A stretch of 63,151 nucleotides of DNA from Lachnospiraceae bacterium (lineage in GTDB: Bacteria > Bacillota > Clostridia > Lachnospirales > Lachnospiraceae): assembly GCA_017437785.1 (NCBI GenBank), contig JAFRXH010000009.1, positions 1 through 63,151 on the forward strand, given 5' to 3'. The notes under the pieces are model-generated. The model searched no databases. It saw nothing but the letters and a program-made list of their open reading frames with translations, and was not told where the DNA came from. The position numbers and the translations under genes were made by a program. Shown one piece after another: positions 15,503-24,490 of this stretch (positions are counted from its first letter, which is position 1; each line of letters begins with the position of its first letter).

Positions 15503-16792
15503 TCAGAATGTGCCGTAGAGCTTATAGCAGGCTTTTCCTGAATTCTTTGCTTCGTAGAGCGCCTTATCAGCATGCTCATACAGGCTCTCAAAATCCGTTC
15601 CGTGATCCGGGTAAGTGGCTATACCTATGGACATGGTGATATGCCCTGCATATTCTTCCGCCGTAAAGGCATTTCTTATGGCTCTGCCCAGTTTCCCGGC
15701 CAGGCGGCAGGCGTCATCGGGTGTGATGTTATTGATATATACCATGAACTCATCACCGCCGATACGTCCGGTCACATCCATGCCTTTAAAATTACTGCTT
15801 ATTATCCCGCCTATAGCCGCCAGGACCTTATCGCCTTCACTGTGGCCGTATGTGTCATTTACTGCTTTGAAATTATCGGTATCAAGTATTATCAGCGCGC
15901 CGCCGTCTTCATTCTGCTCCGCTCCGTTTAAGAGTATACGGCGGATCAGCTCTTCGGTAGCCGTCTTGTTGAGCAGCCCCGTCAGACCGTCATGATCAGC
16001 CTTAAGCTTAAGCTCAAATTCCTTCATCTTATCCTCATGTATATCAACGATATGGCCTATAACATGGGCTACGTAGCCTTCTTTGCCCATGATGCTTATG
16101 ATATTTGCACGATACCATCTGTAATCATCGTCATGGTCAAAAAAGCCCATCGAGCGAAACTCTATACTGTCCCTGTGGGCATGTGACATCGCACTTCTTA
16201 ACATTTCCTTAAACGCAGCCGTATCATCCTTATGTATACCGGTAGCGGGGATATTCTCCATATATCCGTTGATGACCTCATCATGCTTAAGCGCATCCGT
16301 CTGCGCTATCTTATAGACACACACATCCGTGCGGCAGTTAAAGTCAAAGGTTATATCGGTATCCATGAGCAGGTTCATATAATCGGACTGCCGCTTAAGC
16401 TCCTCTTCGATAAGCTTCTGCTCGGTACAGTCGAGTATCACAACGCCGGCGATATTCTCGCTGCCTTCACGTGAATACAGATTGCCGTGAAGCCTAAGCC
16501 ACATCAGGCTGCCGTCATGATTGACTATCCTGAATTCCATCTCAGCCGAGCCGTTATCTGCCAGTATGTCGGTTATGCCCTGTTCAAACACAGGCATATC
16601 ATCGGGTATAATTGAAAGACGTATGTCCTTGAAGATCATATCCACGGCAGCCCGGCCGCCGCCCAGCATCCTGTAGATACCGTCATTTAAGAAAACCGGT
16701 TCTATGCTCCGTTTAATACTGTCGATCCTGAAAGCACAGATCCCGCCAATGAAATTGTTGACAACCGAAGTGATAAAGTCTTTATCTTCCAT
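15503..16792 (-). CDS. PAS-PAS-GGDEF protein, putative diguanylate cyclase
   Basis: The 429-residue soluble protein has two PAS-type domains: about 1-135, with VILDCTEQ at the end, and about 140-265, with YRWYRANIISIMGKEGYVAH. A GGDEF domain follows (about 270-425). The active-site loop is intact (GRIGGDEFMVYI, GGDEF at 345-349), as is HDGLTGLLNK before it and the closing HADKALYEAKNSGK. It probably makes cyclic di-GMP. A plausible promoter is TTGTGT, 17 bases, TATATT just upstream. It heads a two-gene unit with the Cys-cluster gene. Confidence 0.92.
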   Translation of the reverse strand: MEDKDFITSVVNNFIGGICAFRIDSIKRSIEPVFLNDGIYRMLGGGRAAVDMIFKDIRLSIIPDDMPVFEQGITDILADNGSAEMEFRIVNHDGSLMWLRLHGNLYSREGSENIAGVVILDCTEQKLIEEELKRQSDYMNLLMDTDITFDFNCRTDVCVYKIAQTDALKHDEVINGYMENIPATGIHKDDTAAFKEMLRSAMSHAHRDSIEFRSMGFFDHDDDYRWYRANIISIMGKEGYVAHVIGHIVDIHEDKMKEFELKLKADHDGLTGLLNKTATEELIRRILLNGAEQNEDGGALIILDTDNFKAVNDTYGHSEGDKVLAAIGGIISSNFKGMDVTGRIGGDEFMVYINNITPDDACRLAGKLGRAIRNAFTAEEYAGHITMSIGIATYPDHGTDFESLYEHADKALYEAKNSGKACYKLYGTF

Positions 16793-16835
16793 TTATCTGC
16801 TGTCCTTATAAATATAAAGATAGTATCATGATAAC

Positions 16836-16865
16836 ACAAAACCGGCGGCCAAACAAGCCACCGGT
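16836..16865 (-). terminator. intrinsic terminator of the acidic lipoprotein gene
   Basis: ACCGGTGGC and GCCGCCGGT pair (one G-U) around a 7-base loop and are followed by UUUUGUGUU on the minus strand, 37 bases after the stop codon at 16903. Confidence 0.85.
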
Positions 16866-16902
16866 CTGTATTAAAGTCTTTCTTAAATTATCTGAAATCA
16901 GA

Positions 16903-17688
16903 TCATTCAGCGTCTGCTACGAACTCAGCAGCCTGCTCCTCGGTAAGACGTGCTGCGCCGTAAACATTGCCCTCATCATCTACAAGGTAGATGTCTTCAC
17001 CATCCTCGATGTAACCAAGAGTAAGGTTACCTACGGTAACAAGCAGGTACTCATCTCCGTCATCGGTGGTAGCGTTCTCTACGGTGTAAGCAGCGAATAC
17101 ATCTGACTGGCCATCGGTAAGGTAGGCAACATCACAGTTAGCGCTCTCATAGAAAGCAAGTACATACTCTGCATCACCATCGGTAGCATAGAATCCGTCT
17201 ACAAAGCTTACATCACTTGCCTCTTCTGCAGGAGCTTCCTCAGCTTCAGCAGGCTGCATCTTGTCTACGATAGCACTGAGTGCATCGATCATGGTTGCCA
17301 TGCTGTCGTTAAGCTTTACCATATCATCTGAGCCGTCGAACTGGTCCTCGGTAAGCTCGCCCATCTCATCGATGATGCCCTTAGCTTCGGTAAGCAGAGA
17401 CTCAACATTGTCGTCCTGAGCTACAGCGTCGTCGTTGTAGAGCTCTTCAACCTTGTTGTAGCAATCGTTAAGGATAACGAAGTTGTCCTGCAGATCTGAG
17501 AATGTAAGCTCACCGCTCTTGGTCTCTTCTGCTGCTGCATCTGCTGCTTCATCTGCTGCTTCTTTCTCCTCGACTACGACATCGGTATCATCAGCCTTGG
17601 TAGCTTCTGCCTCTGCCTCGCCGCAGCCTGCCATAAGTGCTGCACTAAGTGCGGATACTGCAAGGATCTTTACAAGTTTGTTTTTCAT
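16903..17688 (-). CDS. acidic lipoprotein, 261 aa, unknown function
   Basis: The lipoprotein signal peptide is ILAVSALSAALMAGC, with the lipid-carrying Cys at 22. It is followed by a strongly acidic Ala/Glu linker (about 23-60), a helical segment (about 60-145) and a second acidic linker (about 145-155). The C-terminal domain (about 157-250) is rich in Tyr, Asp and Gly (FVDGFYATDGDAEYVLAFYE) and looks like a small beta fold. No family is recognised. It is anchored on the outside of the cell membrane. It is monocistronic, with a good promoter upstream and a terminator downstream. Confidence 0.88.
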   Translation of the reverse strand: MKNKLVKILAVSALSAALMAGCGEAEAEATKADDTDVVVEEKEAADEAADAAAEETKSGELTFSDLQDNFVILNDCYNKVEELYNDDAVAQDDNVESLLTEAKGIIDEMGELTEDQFDGSDDMVKLNDSMATMIDALSAIVDKMQPAEAEEAPAEEASDVSFVDGFYATDGDAEYVLAFYESANCDVAYLTDGQSDVFAAYTVENATTDDGDEYLLVTVGNLTLGYIEDGEDIYLVDDEGNVYGAARLTEEQAAEFVADAE

Positions 17689-17748
17689 AATTCATTTCCT
17701 CCCTTTTCCGGTATGTATGACCGGATATCAAATTTTCATAACGATCAT

Positions 17749-17776
17749 ATTCTACACTCTTACAGTTTATTGTCAA
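17749..17776 (-). promoter_or_regulatory. promoter of the acidic lipoprotein gene
   Basis: TTGACA (17776-17771), a 16-base spacer and TAGAAT (17754-17749). A TCCGGT...ACCGGA dyad lies in the leader at 17707-17725 just before the ribosome site GGGAGG. Confidence 0.85.
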
Positions 17777-17831
17777 CGGTGTTTTTGACCAAAATGCCAG
17801 CCTCTTCGCGTATGCATTGTGCAGTTTCAAC

Positions 17832-17859
17832 AAAAAACGCAATCCCGAGCGGGATTGCG
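17832..17859 (-). terminator. intrinsic terminator of the thioesterase gene
   Basis: A 10-bp perfect stem CGCAATCCCG/CGGGATTGCG is followed by UUUUUUG on the minus strand. An almost complementary A/T arrangement means it could also work weakly on the plus strand. Confidence 0.93.
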
Positions 17860-17886
17860 TTTATTCGAGCGGCCCGAACGCTTAAA

Positions 17887-18264
17887 TCACTGTATGTGGA
17901 ACATATCTACCGTAGCATCCGCAATATCCTTCCCGTCGGCGGTATAGACCTTAACATGTACCACCACTATGCTCGCACCTCTTCTTACTACATCGGATTC
18001 GGCATATATATCATGATCATCAGGCGTATTGCTCAGATAGTTTATATAAGCATTCTGTGTCACATAGCTCTCCCCGTCGGCGCGCGCGGTGATCCCGGCG
18101 CAGCAGTCTATCATCGTATATATCAGCCCTCCGTGGATCATGCCGTACGGATTCTTTGAATCGGGTCCTATATGAGCCACCATCCTGCTTTTTTGTTCCG
18201 ATACCTCTGTAACCTCTATATTGTTGTACTCCATAAAAGGGTTCCAGCCTTTTTCAAATCCCAT
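17887..18264 (-). CDS. hotdog-fold thioesterase, PaaI-like
   Basis: The 125-residue protein is of the 4HBT/PaaI family, which hydrolyses acyl-CoA or aryl-CoA thioesters. The family core NPYGMIHGGLIYTMIDCCAG gives the HGG segment with Asp as the likely catalytic acid, followed by beta strands with VTQNAYINYLSNTPDDHDIYAESDVVRRG. The length is typical and it probably forms tetramers. It is monocistronic with promoter and terminator. The substrate is unknown. Confidence 0.9.
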   Translation of the reverse strand: MGFEKGWNPFMEYNNIEVTEVSEQKSRMVAHIGPDSKNPYGMIHGGLIYTMIDCCAGITARADGESYVTQNAYINYLSNTPDDHDIYAESDVVRRGASIVVVHVKVYTADGKDIADATVDMFHIQ

Positions 18265-18311
18265 CTTTTTCCATCCTGCCTTTTTTTGTATTTTCCGTCC
18301 AAACGCAAGGG

Positions 18312-18341
18312 ATTATAGCATAATGCACATAATATGTTCAA
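18312..18341 (-). promoter_or_regulatory. promoter of the thioesterase gene
   Basis: TTGAAC (18341-18336), an 18-base spacer and TATAAT (18317-18312). It is divergent from the chemoreceptor promoter, with about 35 bases between the two -35 boxes. Confidence 0.7.
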
Positions 18342-18376
18342 GCTTTTCACAAAGCTGTCTAATGTTGCGAGTTTCA

Positions 18377-18405
18377 TTGACACTATACCCAAATAAGCAT
18401 AAAAT
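18377..18405 (+). promoter_or_regulatory. sigma-A promoter of the chemoreceptor gene
   Basis: TTGACA (18377-18382), a 17-base spacer and TAAAAT (18400-18405), about 34 bases before the chosen start codon. It is a vegetative, not flagellar, type of promoter. Confidence 0.88.
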
Positions 18406-18438
18406 AATAGAAAATCTATGATCCAAGGAGGGACTTAT

Positions 18439-20460
18439 ATGGGTAATAAAACAAGCAGGACCAACAGCGTTAGATTCAAACTTGTTCTCGTCATGACTCT
18501 GATCGTAGTCATCCCCGTCATTGCCCTCACACTTCTCAGTACGGTGAATACGATCAATCAGGGTTCATTTTCGGCAAACGAAGTGAACACAGCTCAGGCT
18601 TCCATTGTCCAGGCCCGCTTAAATATCATCTTTAATAAAAACATAGAAGCTCTGCGTTCTTTTGCATCTACTCCCACCGTACGTAAATATCTGCAGGGTG
18701 ATCATACCAACGAAAACCTCCGCTCCCCGGTATATACCCAGATGCTGGATATCGACCGTTATATGGATGACGGAAATTCCACCGCACTTTCCGGTGAAGA
18801 CGGCCAGCAGCTGGTGCGTACCATCGGAAAACTGGTAAATGTAGCTGAACGTGATTACTTTCAGATCCCCATGTCGGGCGCCGAGTATTATATCTCCGAT
18901 CTGATCATATCCAAGTCAACCGGTACCGCTATTGCCACCATATCCGTGCCGGTCTGGAACGATAACCGTTCTGCCGTTATAGGTATAGTACAGCGTAACT
19001 TAGACTGCGGCGTGCTCCACAATATGGTCGCTGAGGAAGTTACACAGGACCGTCAGGAGATAGTGGTCGTAGACCGTACCGGTACAGTTGTGGCTCACTC
19101 TTTACGTGAGATAAATGTTGAGGATCCCGAAAAACAGGACCAGAATCCCTTCTATACCGATTCCCGCGGCGATAAGACATCCGGCAACTATATAGCTCCT
19201 TTCATGGGAGATACCTGGATGATATCCTGGTCAAAGATAGAGATCTGCGGCTGGATAGTTGCATCCTGCCGTATAAAGGAAGTGGCTCTTCAGACTGTAT
19301 ACGTTACCGCAGCCGTGCAGTCGGTACTCGGGATCATCTTTATCATCGCGGCCATAGTTATCGCAAGTATCTTCGCACGTGCTATCACCAAGCCGCTCAA
19401 AGATGTCAACAATACCATGAACGCTCTCTCCGAAGGACGCTTCTTCCGCATTAAAGACGACGGAAAGCGCAATGATGAATTCGGCGAGATCATCCGCAGC
19501 ACCAATCATGTTATCGAAAAGTTAGAAGATATCGTCGGCGGCATAGTTCATGGTGCATCATCAGTCAGTGCGGCTTCCGAAGAACTTGACGATATGTCAT
19601 CGCAGATATCCCAGAATTCAGAGGATGTATCAAATGCTATCCAGGAGATCGCCTCCGGTGCTTCCCAGCAGGCCGATGAGATAAACGGCGCATCCGAAAG
19701 CATCGACCGTATCGGAAGCGCTGTCATCAGAGTACAGCAGTCCACTTCCGACCTGGCTGATATAGCAGCACGCATGAAAGATTCTTCCAACGAATCAGCC
19801 CACAATCTGGAAGAGCTAAAACAAAGCAGTGAAACGATGAACGGCGTGATCAATACCATTTCGGGAAAGATCAGTGCGACCAGCGATGCTGTAGGCCGTA
19901 TCAACGGAATGGTTGCCGCTATCACCAGTATCGCTACGCAGACCAATCTGCTGGCTCTCAATGCTTCTATCGAAGCTGCACGTGCCGGTGACGCCGGACG
20001 CGGCTTTGCGGTGGTAGCCGAAGAGATAGGCAAGCTTGCCTCCGACTCAAGCAATTCCGCCAGCCAGATACGTTCCGAAATGGATGAGCTGTTAAAGCAG
20101 TCCCAGGAAGCAGTTACCATGGCCGAAGAAGTCCAGAAGACCAACGGCAAACAGCAGGCTGTCATCGAATCCACTTATAACAGCGTCAATACCATGATCG
20201 ATGATATCAATAATACCGTAAATGGTGTAAGCACCATTTCCTCCGACGCCGATGAATGCGTACAAGCAAAAGATATCGTCATCGACGCAATGGCTTCGCT
20301 CTCTTCCATTTCCGAGCAGAATGCCGCAAGCAGCGAAGAAACAGGCGCTTCCATGCAGGAACTGGCTGCAACCGTTTCAACACTTACGCACAATGCAGAT
20401 TCCCTTAAGCAGGTATCTGAAGAACTTACAAAGGAGATGAGCTTCTTTAAGCTTGACTGA
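18439..20460 (+). CDS. methyl-accepting chemotaxis protein
   Basis: This transmembrane chemoreceptor has 673 residues. The start is the ATG at 18439 after AAGGAGGGAC; an in-frame ATG at 18418 lies upstream of that ribosome site. TM1 is at about 15-35. An extracellular double-Cache sensor follows (about 40-280), with [19 protein letters not shown] and [14 protein letters not shown]2 is at about 285-310, then HAMP (about 311-365). The signalling domain (about 370-670) has the hairpin tip [20 protein letters not shown] then [15 protein letters not shown]. No pentapeptide CheR tether is seen at the C terminus. The ligand is unknown; dCache sensors often bind amino acids. Confidence 0.95.
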   Translation: MGNKTSRTNSVRFKLVLVMTLIVVIPVIALTLLSTVNTINQGSFSANEVNTAQASIVQARLNIIFNKNIEALRSFASTPTVRKYLQGDHTNENLRSPVYTQMLDIDRYMDDGNSTALSGEDGQQLVRTIGKLVNVAERDYFQIPMSGAEYYISDLIISKSTGTAIATISVPVWNDNRSAVIGIVQRNLDCGVLHNMVAEEVTQDRQEIVVVDRTGTVVAHSLREINVEDPEKQDQNPFYTDSRGDKTSGNYIAPFMGDTWMISWSKIEICGWIVASCRIKEVALQTVYVTAAVQSVLGIIFIIAAIVIASIFARAITKPLKDVNNTMNALSEGRFFRIKDDGKRNDEFGEIIRSTNHVIEKLEDIVGGIVHGASSVSAASEELDDMSSQISQNSEDVSNAIQEIASGASQQADEINGASESIDRIGSAVIRVQQSTSDLADIAARMKDSSNESAHNLEELKQSSETMNGVINTISGKISATSDAVGRINGMVAAITSIATQTNLLALNASIEAARAGDAGRGFAVVAEEIGKLASDSSNSASQIRSEMDELLKQSQEAVTMAEEVQKTNGKQQAVIESTYNSVNTMIDDINNTVNGVSTISSDADECVQAKDIVIDAMASLSSISEQNAASSEETGASMQELAATVSTLTHNADSLKQVSEELTKEMSFFKLD

Positions 20461-20468
20461 AAACGATA

Positions 20469-21569
20469 ATGAAAGAATTCAAGACATATCTGTTCATAGG
20501 CTTCGGTCTTATAGGCGGTTCTATAGCCCGGGCGCTGCGCGCTGACAATAAGGACATAAAGATCATCGCCTGGGTCAGGCACCGTGAAAAGATCGAAGCC
20601 GCATTAAGTGACGGTACCATAGATGAGATCGCCGATACAATGACATCGGCTTTAGACAAAGCGGACGCTATCTTTCTGTGCGCCCCTACAGGCAGTAATA
20701 TTGCCAATCTTAAAACCATCGCTCCTCTTGTGAAGGAAGATACGCTTATCACCGATGTAGGCTCCGTAAAGGGCGATATACAGGCTGTGGCGGATGAGCT
20801 GGGTATAGCATCGCACTTCCTTGGCGGCCATCCCATGACAGGGCGCGAGACCACCGGCTATGCCTCTTCCGATGCGATGATACTGGAGAATGCATATTAC
20901 CTGCTCACCCCCTCCGAAGCGACCAAAAAAGAATATACCGAAGCAATGACGGATCTTGTCAAAAGGATCAAGTCCATACCTTTGTTGGTAAGCCCGGCTG
21001 AACATGACTATGCTACCGCAGCCATAAGCCACGTACCTCATTTGATTGCCGCGACGTTAGTCAATACCGTTAAAGGTGCCGATAACGAAGAAGGTTTTAT
21101 GAAGACCATTGCCGCAGGCGGTTTTAAAGATATCACACGTATAGCATCATCGGACCCTGCAATGTGGGAAAGTATCTGCAGGAGCAATACTTCAAATATA
21201 CGCAGGGTATTAAAGCTCTATTCCGATGAGCTTAAGCGTATCGATACTGTTTTGGAAAACGGTGATTTTGATCAGATCAGTACATTGTTTAAGGACAGCG
21301 GCAGCTACCGCAGCAGCATGAGCGAACGCCGCACCTCCGCTATCCCCAGACAGTACATCCTTTACGTGGACATTCCCGATGAAGCCGGCGAGATCGCAAT
21401 GGTCGCTACACTTTTAGCTGCCAGCGCGATAAGCATTAAGAATATCGGGATCATACACAACCGTGAACAGGCCGAAGGTGCACTGGGCATTGTATTCCAT
21501 GATGAAACATCAATGAAAGCCGCGATCCCGGTACTGCAGAAACATAATTATAAGGTGATACTTACTTGA
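20469..21569 (+). CDS. tyrA: prephenate dehydrogenase with C-terminal ACT domain
   Basis: This enzyme converts prephenate to 4-hydroxyphenylpyruvate with NAD+ in tyrosine synthesis. It has 366 residues. A Rossmann start GFGLIGGSIARAL (about 11-23) leads the NAD domain. Then come TDVGSVKGDIQAV, the catalytic-His segment LGGHPMTGRETTGYASSD, and SHVPHLIAATLVN. The C-terminal ACT domain (about 295-366; YILYVDIPDEAGEIAMVATL) suggests feedback inhibition by tyrosine. It starts 8 bases after the chemoreceptor stop with hardly any ribosome site, so its translation is probably coupled to that gene. A chemoreceptor-tyrA pairing has no obvious metabolic logic. Confidence 0.95.
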   Translation: MKEFKTYLFIGFGLIGGSIARALRADNKDIKIIAWVRHREKIEAALSDGTIDEIADTMTSALDKADAIFLCAPTGSNIANLKTIAPLVKEDTLITDVGSVKGDIQAVADELGIASHFLGGHPMTGRETTGYASSDAMILENAYYLLTPSEATKKEYTEAMTDLVKRIKSIPLLVSPAEHDYATAAISHVPHLIAATLVNTVKGADNEEGFMKTIAAGGFKDITRIASSDPAMWESICRSNTSNIRRVLKLYSDELKRIDTVLENGDFDQISTLFKDSGSYRSSMSERRTSAIPRQYILYVDIPDEAGEIAMVATLLAASAISIKNIGIIHNREQAEGALGIVFHDETSMKAAIPVLQKHNYKVILT

Positions 21570-21572
21570 TGA

Positions 21573-21595
21573 GTACAGGGGACGGTTCTCTGTAC
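21573..21595. repeat. hairpin repeat between convergent tyrA and degV genes
   Basis: GTACAGGGGACGGTTCTCTG followed by TAC; the ends GTACAG/CTGTAC pair. It is the same core as bases 1-76. It sits exactly between two convergent stop codons, where it may act as a weak two-way transcript barrier, but it lacks U-runs. Confidence 0.75.
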
Positions 21596-21603
21596 CCATT
21601 TAT

Positions 21604-22470
21604 TCAGACATTCGGATGCAGCATGATCCCAGCACCAGCTGCGTTGGGGCCGGTGTGGCAGCATACGCTCAGAGAAAGCGGATCATAATAAGTCTCTATT
21701 CCCGGCACAGTTTCCTGCACCATTTTCTGCCAGTTGAGTGCATCCTGCGGATCCAGGAAAGAACCCGCACAGCCCACGATCAGCTGGTCATCACTGTAAT
21801 CCGCGAAATTCTTCTCACGCTCCGACTTTATCGCTTCCAGCACAGCTGCTCTTGACTTTTCCACTCCCCTTATCTTCTGGAAAGTGTCGAATTTATCGCC
21901 ACGGTTTACCAGAACAGGTTTTATGTTAAGTAAGCCTCCCAACATTGCAGCCGCAGGCGTGATACGTCCGCTGCGTTTAAAATATTCAAGGCTTTCCACA
22001 GTCAGATAAATGCAGGACTTAAGCGCATCTTCTTCCAGACGCTCTTTGATCTCTCTTGCACTCTTTCCTTCGGCCGCAAGTCTGCAGGCGAGCCTCACCG
22101 ACTGCCTCTGCGTTACGGATACCCTGTGATTATCAGCCACTTCTACCTTCCCGTTAAAATCATCGGCCAGCATGACAGCCGACTGATACGAGCCTGAAAG
22201 CCCGCTGCTCATGGGAATATATATCAGCTCATCTGCCGTATCGAGCACCAGTTCCCACAGATCCATGATGACTCCGGGTGACGGCTGGGAAGATGTCACC
22301 TTCTTATCCGCCAGCTGGGCCTCAAAAAACTGTTCGTGGCTTATATCCTCATTTTCAAAATATGTATGATCTTCTATTATTACCGGCATCGGGATCACAT
22401 GTATGCCAAGACTTCTCGCTTCTTCCCCGAAAATACCGCTGTTCGAATCGGTTACTACAGCTGTCTTCAT
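21604..22470 (-). CDS. DegV family fatty-acid-binding protein
   Basis: The 288-residue DegV/FakB-fold protein binds one fatty acid and presents it to the kinase FakA, giving acyl-phosphate for lipid synthesis (family knowledge). Marks are AVVTDSNSGIF at the start, the TSQPSPG motif with the fatty-acid-head Ser/Thr, IPMSSGLSGSYQSA, and LNIKPVL after GRITPAAAMLGG. It overlaps the upstream degV-type gene by one base (TGATG), so the pair is coupled. FakA is not in this window. Confidence 0.93.
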   Translation of the reverse strand: MKTAVVTDSNSGIFGEEARSLGIHVIPMPVIIEDHTYFENEDISHEQFFEAQLADKKVTSSQPSPGVIMDLWELVLDTADELIYIPMSSGLSGSYQSAVMLADDFNGKVEVADNHRVSVTQRQSVRLACRLAAEGKSAREIKERLEEDALKSCIYLTVESLEYFKRSGRITPAAAMLGGLLNIKPVLVNRGDKFDTFQKIRGVEKSRAAVLEAIKSEREKNFADYSDDQLIVGCAGSFLDPQDALNWQKMVQETVPGIETYYDPLSLSVCCHTGPNAAGAGIMLHPNV

Positions 22471-23357
22471 CAGTTATCTCTCTCTTCCCCCCAGAAAAAT
22501 AATGCTACTGTTCCGGGGCCGGTATGACTTCCTATAAGATTGCCTATATAATTGATGGTAACTTTTCCGTCCATATTGGGGAAACGCTCCTCTATCAGAT
22601 CAGCTACCGCTCTGGCATCCTCTTCGCAATGTGAATGCGTGATCAATACTTTGCCGCTGTAATCCTTACCACCATCGGCTTTTTCTTCCATAACATCCAC
22701 TATACGTGCTATTACCTTCTTCTTGGTACGGATCTTTTCCCTGGGGATCAGACGTCCCATATAGTCCACATTGAGCAGGGGGCATATATTGAGCATCTGT
22801 CCTACAAAGCCTGCTGTCTTGGAAACACGTCCACCCTTGATGAAAAATGTAAGATCCGAAGTAAAGAACCAGTGGTTTAATTTCTTCTTCTGGCTTTCCG
22901 CAAAGTCATATACTTCTTCTATACCGTGCCCTGCTTTCTTAAGCTCAGCGAGCTTTTCCATGAGCAGTCCGTATCCGCCGCTGGCAGCCAGTGAATCCAC
23001 AACATAAAGCTTGCGGTCCGGATACTTCTCATCCAGTATATCCTTTGCCAGCTTTGCGGAATTAATGGTTCCGGATATACCTGAAGATAATGTCAGATGC
23101 AGCACATCCTTTCCTTCCTTAAGAAAACTTTCGAAATACTGTGTAAACTCCTCGACATTGACCTGAGAAGTCTTGGTATCCTCACCCTCGGCCATACGCC
23201 TGTAGAATTCCGGATACGGTACCGATACTCCCAGATCATCGGTATACTGCACACCGTTTAATTCAAAATGAAAAGGAATAAAATTGATCCCTAATCTGTC
23301 CATCTGTTCCTGGGTAAGATCGGCTGCCGAGCAGCAGCTAAGAATAAAATCGCTCAT
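22470..23357 (-). CDS. DegV family fatty-acid-binding protein
   Basis: This is a second DegV/FakB-type protein, 295 residues and first of the pair. Marks are ILSCCSAADLTQEQMDRLGI, the TSQVNVEEF segment in place of the usual TSQPSP, LTLSSGISGTINSA, and FFIKGGRVSKTAGFVGQ then LNICPLL. The altered head-group motif suggests that the two copies prefer different acyl chains, which is inference. It is transcribed from the promoter at 23410-23438. Confidence 0.93.
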   Translation of the reverse strand: MSDFILSCCSAADLTQEQMDRLGINFIPFHFELNGVQYTDDLGVSVPYPEFYRRMAEGEDTKTSQVNVEEFTQYFESFLKEGKDVLHLTLSSGISGTINSAKLAKDILDEKYPDRKLYVVDSLAASGGYGLLMEKLAELKKAGHGIEEVYDFAESQKKKLNHWFFTSDLTFFIKGGRVSKTAGFVGQMLNICPLLNVDYMGRLIPREKIRTKKKVIARIVDVMEEKADGGKDYSGKVLITHSHCEEDARAVADLIEERFPNMDGKVTINYIGNLIGSHTGPGTVALFFWGEERDN

Positions 23358-23395
23358 GTCCTCTCCCTCTTATGTGTGTATATTGTTTACATAAC

Positions 23396-23438
23396 ATCAG
23401 CCGTCGCTGATTATAGCACAAAGTAATATCTCCCGCAA
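23396..23438 (-). promoter_or_regulatory. promoter of the degV pair with a dyad at the start site
   Basis: TTGCGG (23438-23433), a 17-base spacer and TATAAT (23415-23410), with an extended TGC before the -10. A perfect ATCAGC/GCTGAT dyad (about 23397-23412) overlaps the end of the -10 and the expected +1, so it is a candidate operator. The promoter lies directly after the queA stop codon. Confidence 0.78.
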
Positions 23439-23440
23439 GA

Positions 23441-24475
23441 TTAGATTAAAAGCATCGCATCCCCGAAACTGAAGAAGCGGTATCTTTCCTTTATAGCCTC
23501 GGCATAGGCATTAAGTACTTTCTCCCTGCCTGCAAAAGCCGACACAAGCATAAGAAGGGTAGACTCCGGAAGATGGAAATTGGTGATAAGGCCATCCACC
23601 GCCTTAAACTTATATCCTGGATATATAAAGATATCCGTGTCGCGGCTTCCGCTCTTTATATGGCCGTCTTCATCGCTCATGCTCTCGAGCGTACGTACCG
23701 AAGTGGTCCCTACACAGATTATACGTCCGCCGCCCTTTCTGCATTCATTTATCGATGCAGCCACCTCAGGACTTATCTCACAGTATTCGCTATGCATATG
23801 ATGTTTAAGTATATTATCCGTCTTAACCGGCCTGAATGTTCCAAGGCCCACGTGGAGCGTGACAAAATCCGTCTTTACGCCCATATCCCTTATCTCATCT
23901 AAAAGCCCGGGGGTAAAATGAAGCCCCGCAGTAGGCGCTGCGGCAGAACCTTCGACCTTTGAATAAACGGTCTGATAACGTTCCCTGTTTTCACGCGGCA
24001 GCTTATGCGTGATATAAGGCGGCAGGGGCATCTCTCCCAGCTCGTTAAGTATCTCTTCAAATATGCCCTCATACTCAAAGCGTATTATACGGTTACCTTC
24101 ATCGACTATATCTTCTACCACAGCCGATAATAGCCCGCCGCCGAATACTATGCGTACGCCTACCCTTGCCTTCTTGCCGGGTTTTACCAGACACTCCCAT
24201 CTGTCGGCATCAAGGCGTTTTAAAAGCAGCACCTCTATCCCTGCGCCGGTACCTTCTTTTTCTCCATACAGTCTGGCCGGTATCACCCTGGTATTATTAA
24301 GTACCAGGTGGTCGCCGGGACGTAAGTACTCCTTTATATCCGTAAAGTGCTTATGTGCGATACTCCCGTCATTACGCTCAAGTACCATCAGTCTGGAAGA
24401 CGCACGGTCCGCCAGAGGATCCTGGGCTATCAGTTCGGGCGGAAGTTCATAAAAATAATCTTTTGTACTCAGCAT
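23441..24475 (-). CDS. queA: S-adenosylmethionine:tRNA ribosyltransferase-isomerase
   Basis: QueA makes epoxyqueuosine in the wobble base of tRNAs for Asp, Asn, His and Tyr by transferring the ribosyl part of SAM to preQ1. The protein has 344 residues, a normal length. Marks are [17 protein letters not shown] at the N terminus, [43 protein letters not shown] and [19 protein letters not shown]. It is the last gene of the long plsX-to-queA string, 15 bases after the TPR-protein gene. Confidence 0.97.
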   Translation of the reverse strand: MLSTKDYFYELPPELIAQDPLADRASSRLMVLERNDGSIAHKHFTDIKEYLRPGDHLVLNNTRVIPARLYGEKEGTGAGIEVLLLKRLDADRWECLVKPGKKARVGVRIVFGGGLLSAVVEDIVDEGNRIIRFEYEGIFEEILNELGEMPLPPYITHKLPRENRERYQTVYSKVEGSAAAPTAGLHFTPGLLDEIRDMGVKTDFVTLHVGLGTFRPVKTDNILKHHMHSEYCEISPEVAASINECRKGGGRIICVGTTSVRTLESMSDEDGHIKSGSRDTDIFIYPGYKFKAVDGLITNFHLPESTLLMLVSAFAGREKVLNAYAEAIKERYRFFSFGDAMLLI

Positions 24476-24490
24476 TTTAATCCTTAGTCC

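Noticed and set aside
19548-20174. 208-codon minus-strand open frame
   Set aside because: It lies antisense within the chemoreceptor signalling domain, which is clearly coding on the plus strand.
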